Shown: one piece after another, positions 44,594-53,104 of the stretch | How positions within the stretch are numbered: the stretch's first letter is position 1 | Layout: each line of letters begins with the position of its first letter | NCBI RefSeq assembly: GCF_003234565.1 | Contig: NZ_QKTU01000004.1 | Coordinates: 124,001 to 188,000 of the forward strand | DNA: 64,000 nucleotides | Direction of reading: 5' to 3' | Origin: Curtobacterium sp. MCBD17_013 | Lineage (GTDB): Bacteria; Actinomycetota; Actinomycetes; Actinomycetales; Microbacteriaceae | Notes under the pieces: model-generated | What the model saw: only the letters and a program-made list of their open reading frames with translations | Databases searched by the model: none | What the model was told of the DNA's origin: nothing | Position numbers and translations under genes: made by a program

Positions 44594-46537
44594 TCAGGCC
44601 GCGGGGTCCTCCTGTCGCTCGAGCTCACGTCGGCGACGGACCGAGCGGACGCCCAGGCCGGTGACGACGGCGATCGCCGCGACCAGGACCGCAGCAGCCG
44701 TGCCCACGGTTCCGGTGAAGGCGAGCCGGGCCGGGTGCGCTCCGGCGGCGACCGGTGTCGCGGAGGCCGAGGGCCGTGGCGTCGCGGTCGGGTGCTCACC
44801 GCCGTGGGGCGGGGTGGTCGGTGTCACGACGGGCGGTTCGATCGTGCCGATCGGTCCGGGCAGCGGCACGGGGTCCGACGGGTCGCCGTCGTCCGGGTCG
44901 TCGGGCGAGGTGGCGATCGCGACGTTGAGGACGTCGGCGCCGTCGCCGCGGTACCCGGCGTCGAGTTGGGCGTCGAAACGGAACCGGTGCCGTTCGCCCG
45001 GTGCGACCGTGACCGCCGAGGAGCACGTCACGTGCTGACCGTCGGCGCGACAGCCGTCCTCGGACCCCACGAAGCGCACGGGCTCCGGCAGGTCGTCGAC
45101 CGCACCGACCCGGCGCGCGTCGGACGGTCCGCCGTTGACCGCGGTGATCGTGTACCGGAACACGCCCCCGGGCAGCAGCTCGACGTCCCCGGGCAGGAGC
45201 TCGGCGGCCTTCTCGGTGCGCAGCGCGGCGTCGGTCCCGATCGCGGCCCGGACCGTCGACGCGTTGTCCGCCGTGTTCGTGTCGGCGCGCGACGGTGGCG
45301 TGGTGATCCGTGCCGCGCTCGCGATCTGCCCCGTGGCGTCCGCAGCGAGGTCGCCCTCGATCGTCCAGGTGACCGTGGCCCCCGGGTCGATGTCGGCCGT
45401 CGTGGCGATCTCCGGACCGGCGCCGGACCCCGCACCGCACGCGGCACCGGCCGTGGCGGCGCACGTCCAGCGGACGTCGTGCAGTTCGGTCGGCGTCGCG
45501 ATCACCACGTCGTTGCGCGCGGAGCCGTTCCGCCCCCGGTTCGTCGCGGTCGCCGTGTACCGGACGTGCGTGCCCGCGACGACGCGCTCCGGCATCTCCT
45601 GCGTGATGCCGACGTCGGTCGGGATGGACACGGTCAGGTCGTCGACCTCGTGGGCGTTGGTCGAGTTCCCGGTCGAGGCGGTGAACCCGAGGCGCAGTGT
45701 GTCCGGGAGCGGCGCCTGTCCGTCACCCTCGAGCGCCACCTGGTCGATCACGGTCCGCATCCGGGTACCCGGTCCGGAGTCGGACCGCACCGTGAGTGCG
45801 AGGACCCCGTCGGCGGCCGGCAGCAACGTGACGTGCACCGTCCGTTCGTCGGACCGGGACTGCGTCCCCACTCCACCGTCGGGGCCGACCGCGCCGCGGA
45901 GGAACCGGTAGCCGTCCGTGCCATTCCCCGAGCCACGGAGCACGACGTGGTCGGGCTGGGGACCGGGGCCGGACCCGTTGAACGGACGTGAGAAGTTGCC
46001 GCGCAGGTCGAACCCGACGCCGACGAACGCCCCGGGCATGCCCGCGACGTCGCAGGTGCCGTAGTGGCCCGAGTCGTCGTAGCAGCTGTACCCGAGCGCC
46101 GCGCCGGGTCGCCCGACCCCCGGCGCGACGGCACCGTCCGACAGCGACATGAGCAGGCCGTCCGCCCCGGTGCCGCCGTGCATCGCGTACCGGAACTCGA
46201 TCTCGAGCCCGAGGTCCGACGCGAACACGTCGTCGGTGGCCCAGGAGCCCGCCTCGCTCCGCACGGCGTCCGTGAGTCGCAGCCAGCCGTCCCCGACCTC
46301 GGCGTCGCCGGACAGCGTCCCGCCGTCGGCCGAGTCGAAGTCGGTGTGGAACGGGAACGCGAGCTCGGCTGCGTGGGCGCTCGTCACGGGGAGCATGGCC
46401 CCGGCGCTCAGCGCGGAGAGTGCCAGGGCTCCGCAGGCGATGCGCCGCAGTCGCCGCAGCGCCGCGGCGCGGGGTACGGCGCCCGGCGTCCCGGGTCGTG
46501 CTGGTGTCGGTGGATGTGCTCGTGGTGCTGATGTCAT
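44594..46537 (-). CDS. Wall-anchored surface protein: L-type lectin-like domain, two DUF11 domains, LAFTG sorting signal
   Basis: 647 aa. N-terminal signal sequence (basic part RRLRRIACG, hydrophobic core ALALSALSAGAMLP, cleavage near SAHAAE, about residue 60). Then an L-type lectin-like beta-sandwich (about 62-250, DFDSADGGTLSG... FRYAMHGGTGADGLLMSLSD... GVGFDLRGNFS), followed by two DUF11/Ig-like modules (about 270-390, VRYTATATNRGRNG; 395-525, FRYTITAVNGGPSD). A Pro/Thr-rich stalk leads to LAFTG (about 605), a hydrophobic helix and the RRRRELE tail: a class-E-like sortase signal. Likely binds glycans at the cell surface. An ATG three codons earlier is possible; no good ribosome site at either. 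Confidence 0.88.
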   Translation of the reverse strand: MTSAPRAHPPTPARPGTPGAVPRAAALRRLRRIACGALALSALSAGAMLPVTSAHAAELAFPFHTDFDSADGGTLSGDAEVGDGWLRLTDAVRSEAGSWATDDVFASDLGLEIEFRYAMHGGTGADGLLMSLSDGAVAPGVGRPGAALGYSCYDDSGHYGTCDVAGMPGAFVGVGFDLRGNFSRPFNGSGPGPQPDHVVLRGSGNGTDGYRFLRGAVGPDGGVGTQSRSDERTVHVTLLPAADGVLALTVRSDSGPGTRMRTVIDQVALEGDGQAPLPDTLRLGFTASTGNSTNAHEVDDLTVSIPTDVGITQEMPERVVAGTHVRYTATATNRGRNGSARNDVVIATPTELHDVRWTCAATAGAACGAGSGAGPEIATTADIDPGATVTWTIEGDLAADATGQIASAARITTPPSRADTNTADNASTVRAAIGTDAALRTEKAAELLPGDVELLPGGVFRYTITAVNGGPSDARRVGAVDDLPEPVRFVGSEDGCRADGQHVTCSSAVTVAPGERHRFRFDAQLDAGYRGDGADVLNVAIATSPDDPDDGDPSDPVPLPGPIGTIEPPVVTPTTPPHGGEHPTATPRPSASATPVAAGAHPARLAFTGTVGTAAAVLVAAIAVVTGLGVRSVRRRRELERQEDPAA

Positions 46538-46674
46538 GCCGCCCATGCTGGGGACCGGAGTCGCTCCCCCGAGGCCGGAGCGGACCGGTTGTGGAGGCCG
46601 CGCCCGGGCCTCCCGGCTGTGGACGGCGGACCGACGGGCCGCCCACCGCACGCACTGGACGGTCCGCCGTCAGC

Positions 46675-48327
46675 TCACGCGGTGAGCCACACCGTGCTCT
46701 CGCCCGGCAACAGCCCGTCCTCGATCGGGCACGACGCCACGACGACGGCGCCCTCGGGCAGCGGCACGGGGTCGGTGCCGAAGTTCGTGACCGAGCGCCA
46801 TCCGTCGGCGCGCGCGAACCCGACCACCCGGTCCGGCGTCTCGAGCCACGTCAGGTCCTCGCCGCCGCGGTGCGTCCGACGGAACGCGAGCGCCGCGCGG
46901 TACAGCTCCAATGTGCTGCCGTCGACGCCGTCCTCGGCCTCGACGCTCCACGTCCCGAAGTCGGCGGGCTGCGGCAGGTGTGCCCCGTCCGGCCCGAACC
47001 CGAACGAGGAGCCGGACCGGGTCCACGGGATCGGCACGCGGCAGCCGTCACGGCCCTTGTCCGTGTGCTCCGAGCGCGCCCACTTCGGGTCCTGCAGGCG
47101 GTCGTGCGGGATGTCCGCGACCTCGTGGAGGCCGAGCTCCTCGCCCTGGTACACGTACGCGGACCCGGGCAGCGCGAGCACGAGGAGGGACGCGGCACGG
47201 GCACGACGGAGCCCGCGGTCGCGGTCGAGCACCGGCTCCCTGCCGTCGCTCATGAGCCAGGCGCCCGAGTCCGCACCGTCCGGGAGCCCGTACCGCGTGG
47301 CGTGCCGCACGACGTCGTGGTTCGACAGCACCCAGGTGCTCGAGGCCCCGGACTGGCTCGCCTGCGCGAGGTTCTCGTCGATGATCGCGCGGAAGGCCTC
47401 GGGGTCGAACGGGGCCTCGAGCAGGTCGAAGTTGAACGCCTGCCCGAGTTCCGTCGGTCGGGCGTAGAGCACGCGACGGCGGGCGGGTACCCACGCCTCG
47501 GCGATCGCGCTCCGCGGCGGGTCGTACTCGTCGAGCACCCGTCGCCAGGACCCGAGGATCTCGTGCACCTCGTCGCGGTCGTAGAGCGGGTCGCTGCCGT
47601 CGAGGGGCAGGTGGTCCTGGTCGCTCGGCCGGAACGGCTCCGACAGGTCCTTGGCCATGGCGTGCGCGACGTCGACGCGGAAGCCGTCGACCCCGCGGTC
47701 CGACCAGAAGCGGAGCGTCTGCTCGAAGTCGGCGCGGACCTCCGGGTTCGACCAGTCGAGGTCGGGCTGCTCCCGCGCGAACAGGTGCAGGTACCACTGG
47801 CCGTCGGCGACCCGGGTCCACGCGGAGCCGCCGAAGTTCGAGACCCAGTCGGACGGCGGCTCCGCGCCGTCGGGACCGGAGCCGTCGCGGAACACGTAGC
47901 GGGCCCGGGCGGCGGAGCCCCGTGGGGACTCGAGTGCCTCCTGGAACCACACGTGCAGGTCGGAGGTGTGGTTCGGGACGACGTCGACGATGATCCGGAT
48001 CCCGGCGGCGTGCGCGGCCGCGACCAGGGCGTCGAAGTCGGCGAGCGTCCCGAGCTTCGGGTCGACGTCGCGGTAGTCGGCCACGTCGTAGCCGCCGTCC
48101 GCGAGGGCGGACGGGTAGAACGGGCTGAGCCAGATCGCGTCGACGCCGAGCTCCCGCAGGTACGGCACCCGGTCGGTCACCCCGGCGATGTCACCGACGC
48201 CGTCGCCGTCGACGTCGGCGAAGCTCCGTGGGTACACCTGGTAGACGACGGCTTGGCGCCACCAGTCCGGGTCGTGGAGGGACGGGGTCGGCTGGTCGGT
48301 CCCGGGGACCGGTGGCTGGGTGGACAC
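46675..48327 (-). CDS. Glycoside hydrolase family 13 alpha-glucosidase (oligo-1,6-glucosidase/trehalulase type)
   Basis: 550 aa. WWRQAVVYQVYPRSFADVDGDGVGDIAGVTDRVPYL is the typical alpha-glucosidase opening; VVPNHTSD is region I, GFRVDVAHAM region II (nucleophile Asp about 216), AIAEAW region III (acid-base Glu about 277) and LSNHDVVRHAT region IV (Asp about 338). No signal peptide: cytoplasmic. Hydrolyses alpha-1,4 or alpha-1,6 bonds of small oligosaccharides; exact substrate not readable. A LuxR-type or LacI-type regulator is not adjacent. It is 137 nt from the surface lectin gene on the same strand, which might be coincidence. Confidence 0.92.
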   Translation of the reverse strand: MSTQPPVPGTDQPTPSLHDPDWWRQAVVYQVYPRSFADVDGDGVGDIAGVTDRVPYLRELGVDAIWLSPFYPSALADGGYDVADYRDVDPKLGTLADFDALVAAAHAAGIRIIVDVVPNHTSDLHVWFQEALESPRGSAARARYVFRDGSGPDGAEPPSDWVSNFGGSAWTRVADGQWYLHLFAREQPDLDWSNPEVRADFEQTLRFWSDRGVDGFRVDVAHAMAKDLSEPFRPSDQDHLPLDGSDPLYDRDEVHEILGSWRRVLDEYDPPRSAIAEAWVPARRRVLYARPTELGQAFNFDLLEAPFDPEAFRAIIDENLAQASQSGASSTWVLSNHDVVRHATRYGLPDGADSGAWLMSDGREPVLDRDRGLRRARAASLLVLALPGSAYVYQGEELGLHEVADIPHDRLQDPKWARSEHTDKGRDGCRVPIPWTRSGSSFGFGPDGAHLPQPADFGTWSVEAEDGVDGSTLELYRAALAFRRTHRGGEDLTWLETPDRVVGFARADGWRSVTNFGTDPVPLPEGAVVVASCPIEDGLLPGESTVWLTA

Positions 48328-48504
48328 GGAAGCGTCGTTCCTCTCGCGGCGGGTTCGGTGCGTCCGTCACGCTACGCGGCGGTGGCTCGGAGGGATCGCG
48401 GACCCGAGAGAGGGCCGCATCCCGAGCGCGAGCTGGCCGTTGCCCGCCACGCCCAGCCACTGCGCGCACCACCGCCCGAGTGGTTCCTGTACGTCCCGGC
48501 GTTC

Positions 48505-48519
48505 GCTAGCCGGTCTAGC
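48505..48519. promoter_or_regulatory. MarR operator candidate GCTAG-CCGGT-CTAGC
   Basis: Perfect 5-bp arms with a 5-nt centre, rich in CTAG, a word rare in high-GC genomes. It covers the expected -35 region of the marR promoter (12 nt before the -10 box at 48532), suited to autorepression. Confidence 0.6.
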
Positions 48520-48531
48520 AAGTAGGCAGGT

Positions 48532-48537
48532 TAGGGT
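48532..48537 (+). promoter_or_regulatory. -10 box TAGGGT, leaderless promoter of the MarR gene
   Basis: TAGGGT ends 7 nt before the ATG at 48545. Confidence 0.5.
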
Positions 48538-48544
48538 GGTGTGC

Positions 48545-49054
48545 ATGAGCACGCAGGAGGTCACCGAGCCGTCCGGGTACTGGTACCCCGACGACGATGC
48601 GACCCAGCGGGGCGTCGATGTGCTGAACGCCCTGCGCCGCTACCGCGGGGCCGAGACGGCGATGCGTCGCCGGACCCGTGACGCGATGGGCATGGGCGAG
48701 ACGGACCTCCTGGCCGTCCGGTTCCTGCTGCAGGCGCAGCGGGCGGACCGCACCATCAGCCCGAAGGACCTCGCCGCCTACCTCAAGATCTCGTCGGCGT
48801 CGACGACGATCCTGGTCGACCGCCTCGTCAGGAGCGGCCACGTCCGGCGTGAGCCGCACCCGACCGACCGTCGTGCACTCGTCATCGTCCCGACGACCAA
48901 CACGGACACCGAGGTCCGCGCGACGCTCGGTCGCATGCACCGGCGGATGATGCACATCGCGGAGTCCCTCACGGCGGACGAGGCCCGGGTCGTCATGACC
49001 TTCCTCGAGGACGTCCGTGCGGCGGTCGACATGGTCGACCCGCACGAGGACTGA
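48545..49054 (+). CDS. MarR family transcriptional regulator
   Basis: 169 aa. Winged helix in the middle: ISPKDLAAYLKISSASTTILVDRLVRSGHVRREPHPTDRRALVIVPT (about 72-118), with the conserved D-x-R wing (PTDRRA). N- and C-terminal helices form the dimer interface. The gene lies directly upstream of dps and a redox cluster (SDR, FAD oxidoreductase). Controls its own expression through the CTAG palindrome (inference) and perhaps the neighbouring stress genes. Confidence 0.9.
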   Translation: MSTQEVTEPSGYWYPDDDATQRGVDVLNALRRYRGAETAMRRRTRDAMGMGETDLLAVRFLLQAQRADRTISPKDLAAYLKISSASTTILVDRLVRSGHVRREPHPTDRRALVIVPTTNTDTEVRATLGRMHRRMMHIAESLTADEARVVMTFLEDVRAAVDMVDPHED

Positions 49055-49164
49055 CCGCCCGGCCGACCGGTCACGGGGGACGCTTGTCCGGACGTCGGCT
49101 GAGCGTCGACCATGCCGCACCGGGTAGACCGGGAACCGTCACCGAACCTCGGAACGGAGCCATC

Positions 49165-49689
49165 ATGCACGCATCGGACAAGCTCGCCGGCAATCTCCAG
49201 AAGGTCCTCGTGGACCTCATCGACCTGCACGTCCAGGGCAAGCAGGCCCACTGGAACGTGCTCGGACACAACTTCCGGGACCTCCACCTCCAGCTCGACG
49301 AGATCGTCACGGAGGCACGTGAGTTCTCCGACACCGTGGCGGAGCGCATGCGCGCCCTCTACGCCACGCCCGACGGTCGCTCGAAGACCGTCGGCGCCAC
49401 CTCGAGCCTCGACGAGTTCCCGGAGGGCGAGGTCTCGACCCACGACGTCGTCGACATGATCACCCTGCGCCTCTACCAGGCCGTGGGGACCATGCGCGAC
49501 GTGCACGACGAGGTCGACGAGGAAGACCCGTCGACCGCGGACATCCTGCACGCGATCATCGACCGACTCGAGCAGCTCGCGTGGATGGTCAGCGCCGAGA
49601 ACCGCACGCCGAAGCAGACGCTGTCGGCGGCGACGACCGCTCCGAACGCCGAGAGCGTCGAGAGCGCGCAGTCGACCAGCCTGAGCTGA
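49165..49689 (+). CDS. dps: Dps/ferritin-like DNA-protection protein
   Basis: 174 aa. Dodecamer-forming iron-storage protein that oxidises Fe2+ with H2O2. The ferroxidase ligands are in the family's pattern: HWNVLGHNFRDLHLQLDE (His about 30, His about 35, Asp about 41 and 45) with later QLAWMVSAE. A Ser/Ala-rich tail of about 25 residues (SAATTAPNAESVESAQSTSLS) follows the helices. The start follows CGGAG; an upstream GGGTAGACC element is shared with the SMP-30 gene. Lacks a Lys-rich tail, so DNA binding would be by another part, if at all. Confidence 0.93.
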   Translation: MHASDKLAGNLQKVLVDLIDLHVQGKQAHWNVLGHNFRDLHLQLDEIVTEAREFSDTVAERMRALYATPDGRSKTVGATSSLDEFPEGEVSTHDVVDMITLRLYQAVGTMRDVHDEVDEEDPSTADILHAIIDRLEQLAWMVSAENRTPKQTLSAATTAPNAESVESAQSTSLS

Positions 49690-49700
49690 GCCGACCCCTC

Positions 49701-49768
49701 TCCGGGTCACCCGCGCATCCGGGTCACCCGCCCATCCGGGCCACCCGCCCATCCGGGCCACGGCGCAC
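49701..49768. repeat. Tandem repeat, four 17-bp units (the last partial)
   Basis: TCCGGGTCACCCGCGCA and three variants (TCCGGGTCACCCGCCCA, TCCGGGCCACCCGCCCA and TCCGGGCCACGGCGCAC) follow each other from 12 nt after the dps stop. Each unit holds a CCGGGT/CACCCG inverted pair, so the array can also fold as hairpins and might stop dps transcription. The 17-bp period is not a multiple of three; non-coding. Confidence 0.85.
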
Positions 49769-49848
49769 CGGCGACCGGCCGCGGCGGCATCCGCCGACGC
49801 GGCCGTCGTCGTGCGCGCACGCAGAACGACAGACAGGAGCACCACCCC

Positions 49849-50649
49849 ATGGACCTCGGCATCTCGGGCCGCATCGCGCTCGTCTTCGGCGCGGACTCCG
49901 GCATCGGCTGGCAGACGGCCAAGCTCCTGCTCAGCGAGGGCGCCACCGTCGTGATCACCGACCTCGACCAGGCCGCCCTCGACGACTCGGCCGCGAAGCT
50001 CGAGGCCCACCCGGGCCGGCTCTTCGCGTTCGCCGCGGACGTCACCGACAGCGCGAGCCTCACCCGCCTCCACGACCAGGTCCGCGAGTCCGTCGGCGTG
50101 ATCGACATCCTCGTGCAGTCCTCGGGGGTCACGGGCGCCCAGGGCATGTTCCACGAGATCGACGAGCAGGGTTGGCTGTCGACCATCGACATCGATCTCA
50201 TGGGCCCGGTGCGGATCACGCGCGAGTTCATCGGTGACCTGCGCGACGGTGGCTGGGGCCGGATCGTCTACGTGACGAGCGAGGACGCCCTCCAGCCCTA
50301 CGACGACGAGCTGCCGTACTGCGCGGCGAAGGCCGGCGTGCTCTCGTTCGCCAAGGGACTGTCCCGGAGCTACGCGAAGGAGGGGCTGCTCGTCAACACG
50401 GTCTCCCCCGCCTTCATCCACACCCCGATGACGGACGCCATGATGACGAAGCGGGCCGAGCAGACGGGCCAGGGCTTCGACGAAGCGATCGAGTCGTTCC
50501 TCGACGAGGAGCGCCCCTACCTCGAGCTGCACCGCCGCGGCGAGCCCGACGAGGTCGCGAGCGTCATCGCGTTCCTCTGCAGCGACCGCGCCTCGTTCGT
50601 GAACGGGTCCAACTACCGGGTCGACGCCGGCTCGGTCGCCACCATCTGA
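49849..50649 (+). CDS. SDR family oxidoreductase
   Basis: 266 aa. Classical short-chain dehydrogenase: TGxxxGIG appears as FGADSGIGWQTAKLL (about 13-27; the first glycine motif has Ala), VQSSG at about 90, catalytic Ser in VTSEDA, YCAAK (Tyr-x3-Lys, about 160) and NTVSPAFIHTPM. An acidic D at the end of strand 2 (ITDLD) suggests NAD(H) use. Substrate unknown. Follows CAGGAG. The FAD oxidoreductase begins 14 nt after its stop, so both are likely co-transcribed. Confidence 0.92.
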   Translation: MDLGISGRIALVFGADSGIGWQTAKLLLSEGATVVITDLDQAALDDSAAKLEAHPGRLFAFAADVTDSASLTRLHDQVRESVGVIDILVQSSGVTGAQGMFHEIDEQGWLSTIDIDLMGPVRITREFIGDLRDGGWGRIVYVTSEDALQPYDDELPYCAAKAGVLSFAKGLSRSYAKEGLLVNTVSPAFIHTPMTDAMMTKRAEQTGQGFDEAIESFLDEERPYLELHRRGEPDEVASVIAFLCSDRASFVNGSNYRVDAGSVATI

Positions 50650-50663
50650 CCGGGAGACACACG

Positions 50664-51857
50664 ATGACCGACCACCGCTACCTCGTGATCGGCGGGGGCA
50701 TGGTCGCCGACGCCGCCGCCAAGGGCATCCGCGAGATCGACGAGCAGGGCTCGATCGGCATCCTCAGCACCGACGTGGACACCCCCTACGCCCGCCCCGC
50801 GCTGTCGAAGAAACTCTGGACCGATCCGGACTTCAGCTGGGACAAGGTCGACCTGCACACGGCCGACGCGACCGGCGCCGAGATCCACCTGCGCACGACG
50901 GTGGTCGCGATCGACCGTACGGCGAAGACGGTGACGACCGATGACGGACAGCGGTTCGGGTACGAGCGGCTGCTCATCGCGACCGGCGGAACACCCACGC
51001 CGCTGCCGATCGAGCACGACGACGGCGTGATCGACTACCGGAGCGCCGAGGACTACCGACGACTGCGGGGGTTCGCGGACCAGCACGCCCACGTCATCGT
51101 CGTCGGCGGCTCGTACATCGGCACGGAACTCGCCGCGGCGCTCGTGCAGAACGGCGCGACCGTGACGCTCGTGCACCCCGACGACGTGCTCGGCGGCTCC
51201 ATGTTCCCGGCGGACCTCGCGGCGGCGTTCGAGCGCCGGTACCGCGACGCCGGTGTCGATCTCGTCGGCGGCCGCAGGGTCACCGACGGGCACGGGACCG
51301 ACGACGGCGTGATCGTCACACTCGACGACGGCCGCGAGCTCCGCGCCGACGCGGTCGTCTCCGGGCTCGGGATCACGCCGAACGTCGACCTGGCACGGGA
51401 TGCGGGCCTCCCGGTCGACGACGGCATCGTGGTCTCGGCGACGCTCGTGACGGAGGACCCGGACGTCTTCGCCGCGGGCGACGTGGCCGAGTACCCGGAC
51501 CTGGTGCTCGGCCGCCGCCGCGTCGAGCACGTCGACAACGCGCAGGAACAGGGCCGGCAGGCGGGCCGGAACCTCGCGGGTGCCGACGAGCCGTACACCC
51601 ACACGCCCTACTACTACTCGAACGTGTTCGACATCGGGTACGAGGCCGTCGGCCGCGTCCAGGCGACGCTCCGCACGGTCGAGGACTGGGCGGCCCCGCT
51701 CGAACAGGGCGTCGTGTACTACCTCGACGGGGACGTGACCCGCGGCGTGCTCCTGTGGAACGTGCAGGGGCAGCGTGACGCGGCGCGCCAGGTGCTCGCC
51801 GAGGCGGAAGCGCTCACCCCCGACATGCTGCCGGGCCGGATCCCCACCGGGGGCTGA
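50664..51857 (+). CDS. FAD/NAD(P)-dependent oxidoreductase (ferredoxin reductase/AIF-like)
   Basis: 397 aa. FAD-binding Rossmann fold YLVIGGGMVADAAAKGIREID (about 6-26; the usual GxGxxG reads G-G-G-M-V-A), PYARPALSKKLW, the second dinucleotide motif VIVVGGSYIGTELAAALVQNG (about 145-165) and YFAAGDVAEYPD (about 270, FAD tail). C-terminal domain has the reductase dimer fold. Such enzymes pass electrons from NAD(P)H to a ferredoxin or quinone. Operon partner of the SDR. Electron partner not in the window. Confidence 0.9.
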   Translation: MTDHRYLVIGGGMVADAAAKGIREIDEQGSIGILSTDVDTPYARPALSKKLWTDPDFSWDKVDLHTADATGAEIHLRTTVVAIDRTAKTVTTDDGQRFGYERLLIATGGTPTPLPIEHDDGVIDYRSAEDYRRLRGFADQHAHVIVVGGSYIGTELAAALVQNGATVTLVHPDDVLGGSMFPADLAAAFERRYRDAGVDLVGGRRVTDGHGTDDGVIVTLDDGRELRADAVVSGLGITPNVDLARDAGLPVDDGIVVSATLVTEDPDVFAAGDVAEYPDLVLGRRRVEHVDNAQEQGRQAGRNLAGADEPYTHTPYYYSNVFDIGYEAVGRVQATLRTVEDWAAPLEQGVVYYLDGDVTRGVLLWNVQGQRDAARQVLAEAEALTPDMLPGRIPTGG

Positions 51858-51885
51858 GCCGGGAGGCCCAGCCTCCGTCCGTCGC

Positions 51886-52980
51886 TCAGGCCGCGTCCTC
51901 GACGCGCTCGGGCCCACGGACCGGCGTCGACCGCTCGTCGCCGTCGGCGCGGCGCTCGGCGCCGTCCTCCGACCCCGCGGCGAGCTCGCCGTCCGCGATC
52001 ACCTGCTCGCCGTCGCCGACCGGTTCGTCGTCGTGGACGGTGGCGCGAGCGTCCTCGGTCTTCCCGGCCGCGACCAGGTCGTCCCCGCGGACCACGCCGA
52101 CGAGTTCACGGAGGCGCGCGACGAGGACGTGCCACGCCTCCGCAGGGCGCAGTCGGTCGAGGTCCGACCTCGTGGTCGTGTCCGCCACCGCGGTGAGCGA
52201 CGCCACCCCGCGGTCCGGCAGGTCCCCGCGCACGTGCGCCACGGCGAGCGCCGCGACGACGTCCGCCTGCGCGTGCACGACGGCGTGGGCGCCGCCCGTG
52301 ACCTCACGGAGGACCGCGTACGGGAACACCCGCCCGAGCCGCCGCACCCAGTCGCGCGGGACGAGGGCGTCGTGCTCACCGCGGACGACGAGCACCCGGG
52401 CCTGCACGGCGTCCGCCCGACGCTCGATGGGGTACGCGAGCATGCGGGGCAGGACCGCCCGGAACCAGTGCCAGCCGCACAACGCGTACGCGGTGAGGGC
52501 GTGCCAGCGGATCGCGGCCGGCTCGTGGACGACCGAGCGGGCGAACCGCACCATCGACTCGCTCACCGTGCGCGCAGCGCTGTCGACGACCGGGCTGATC
52601 AGGACGACGTCGCCGAGGTCGGGCCGGCGGGCCGCCACCTCCGTGACGACCTGCGCCCCCATCGAGTGCCCGACGAGGACCGGGTCGACGAGCCCGAGCG
52701 CGTCGATGACGGCCTCGACCGCGTCGGCGTACCGCTCGATCGAGACGGTCCCGCGGAACCGTCGGACCCCGGCGAACCCGGGCAGGTCGAGGGCGTGCAC
52801 CGGGCCGAACGCGTTGAGGTTCGAGGCGAGCCGCTCGCGGTGGGTCGCCGCGACGCCGAGGCCCGCGACGAGCACGAACGCACGGTCCCCGGGGGCGCCG
52901 ATCGTGCTCACGCGGACGGTGGTGCCGTCGACCGGGACGCGACTGACGGTGACGGTGGCGTTCGGCAGGGCGTCGGACAC
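51886..52980 (-). CDS. Alpha/beta hydrolase
   Basis: 364 aa. Alpha/beta-hydrolase fold up to about residue 270: VLVAGLGVAATHRERL (oxyanion region), the nucleophile elbow VGHSMGAQVVTE (Ser about 108), RVLVVRGEHDALVP (Asp about 225) and GGAHAVVHA (His about 253). The last 90 residues, after a second helical stretch, become acidic and low-complexity (EDARATVHDDEPVGDGEQ...), a tail with no counterpart in the family. GTG start chosen at 52980, after CCGGAGG. Substrate unknown; the VAGLG start is typical of carboxylesterase/lactone hydrolases. Confidence 0.88.
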   Translation of the reverse strand: MSDALPNATVTVSRVPVDGTTVRVSTIGAPGDRAFVLVAGLGVAATHRERLASNLNAFGPVHALDLPGFAGVRRFRGTVSIERYADAVEAVIDALGLVDPVLVGHSMGAQVVTEVAARRPDLGDVVLISPVVDSAARTVSESMVRFARSVVHEPAAIRWHALTAYALCGWHWFRAVLPRMLAYPIERRADAVQARVLVVRGEHDALVPRDWVRRLGRVFPYAVLREVTGGAHAVVHAQADVVAALAVAHVRGDLPDRGVASLTAVADTTTRSDLDRLRPAEAWHVLVARLRELVGVVRGDDLVAAGKTEDARATVHDDEPVGDGEQVIADGELAAGSEDGAERRADGDERSTPVRGPERVEDAA

Positions 52981-53104
52981 GTGGACCTCCGGGTGCTCGC
53001 TCGGGCGGATGACCGACGATAACGGCCGCACCCCCGAACGGGTGGCGCGACGGGCCGGGAGGCGCGGGATGCGGCCGTCCCGTCCCTCCCGCCACCCTGC
53101 GCGG

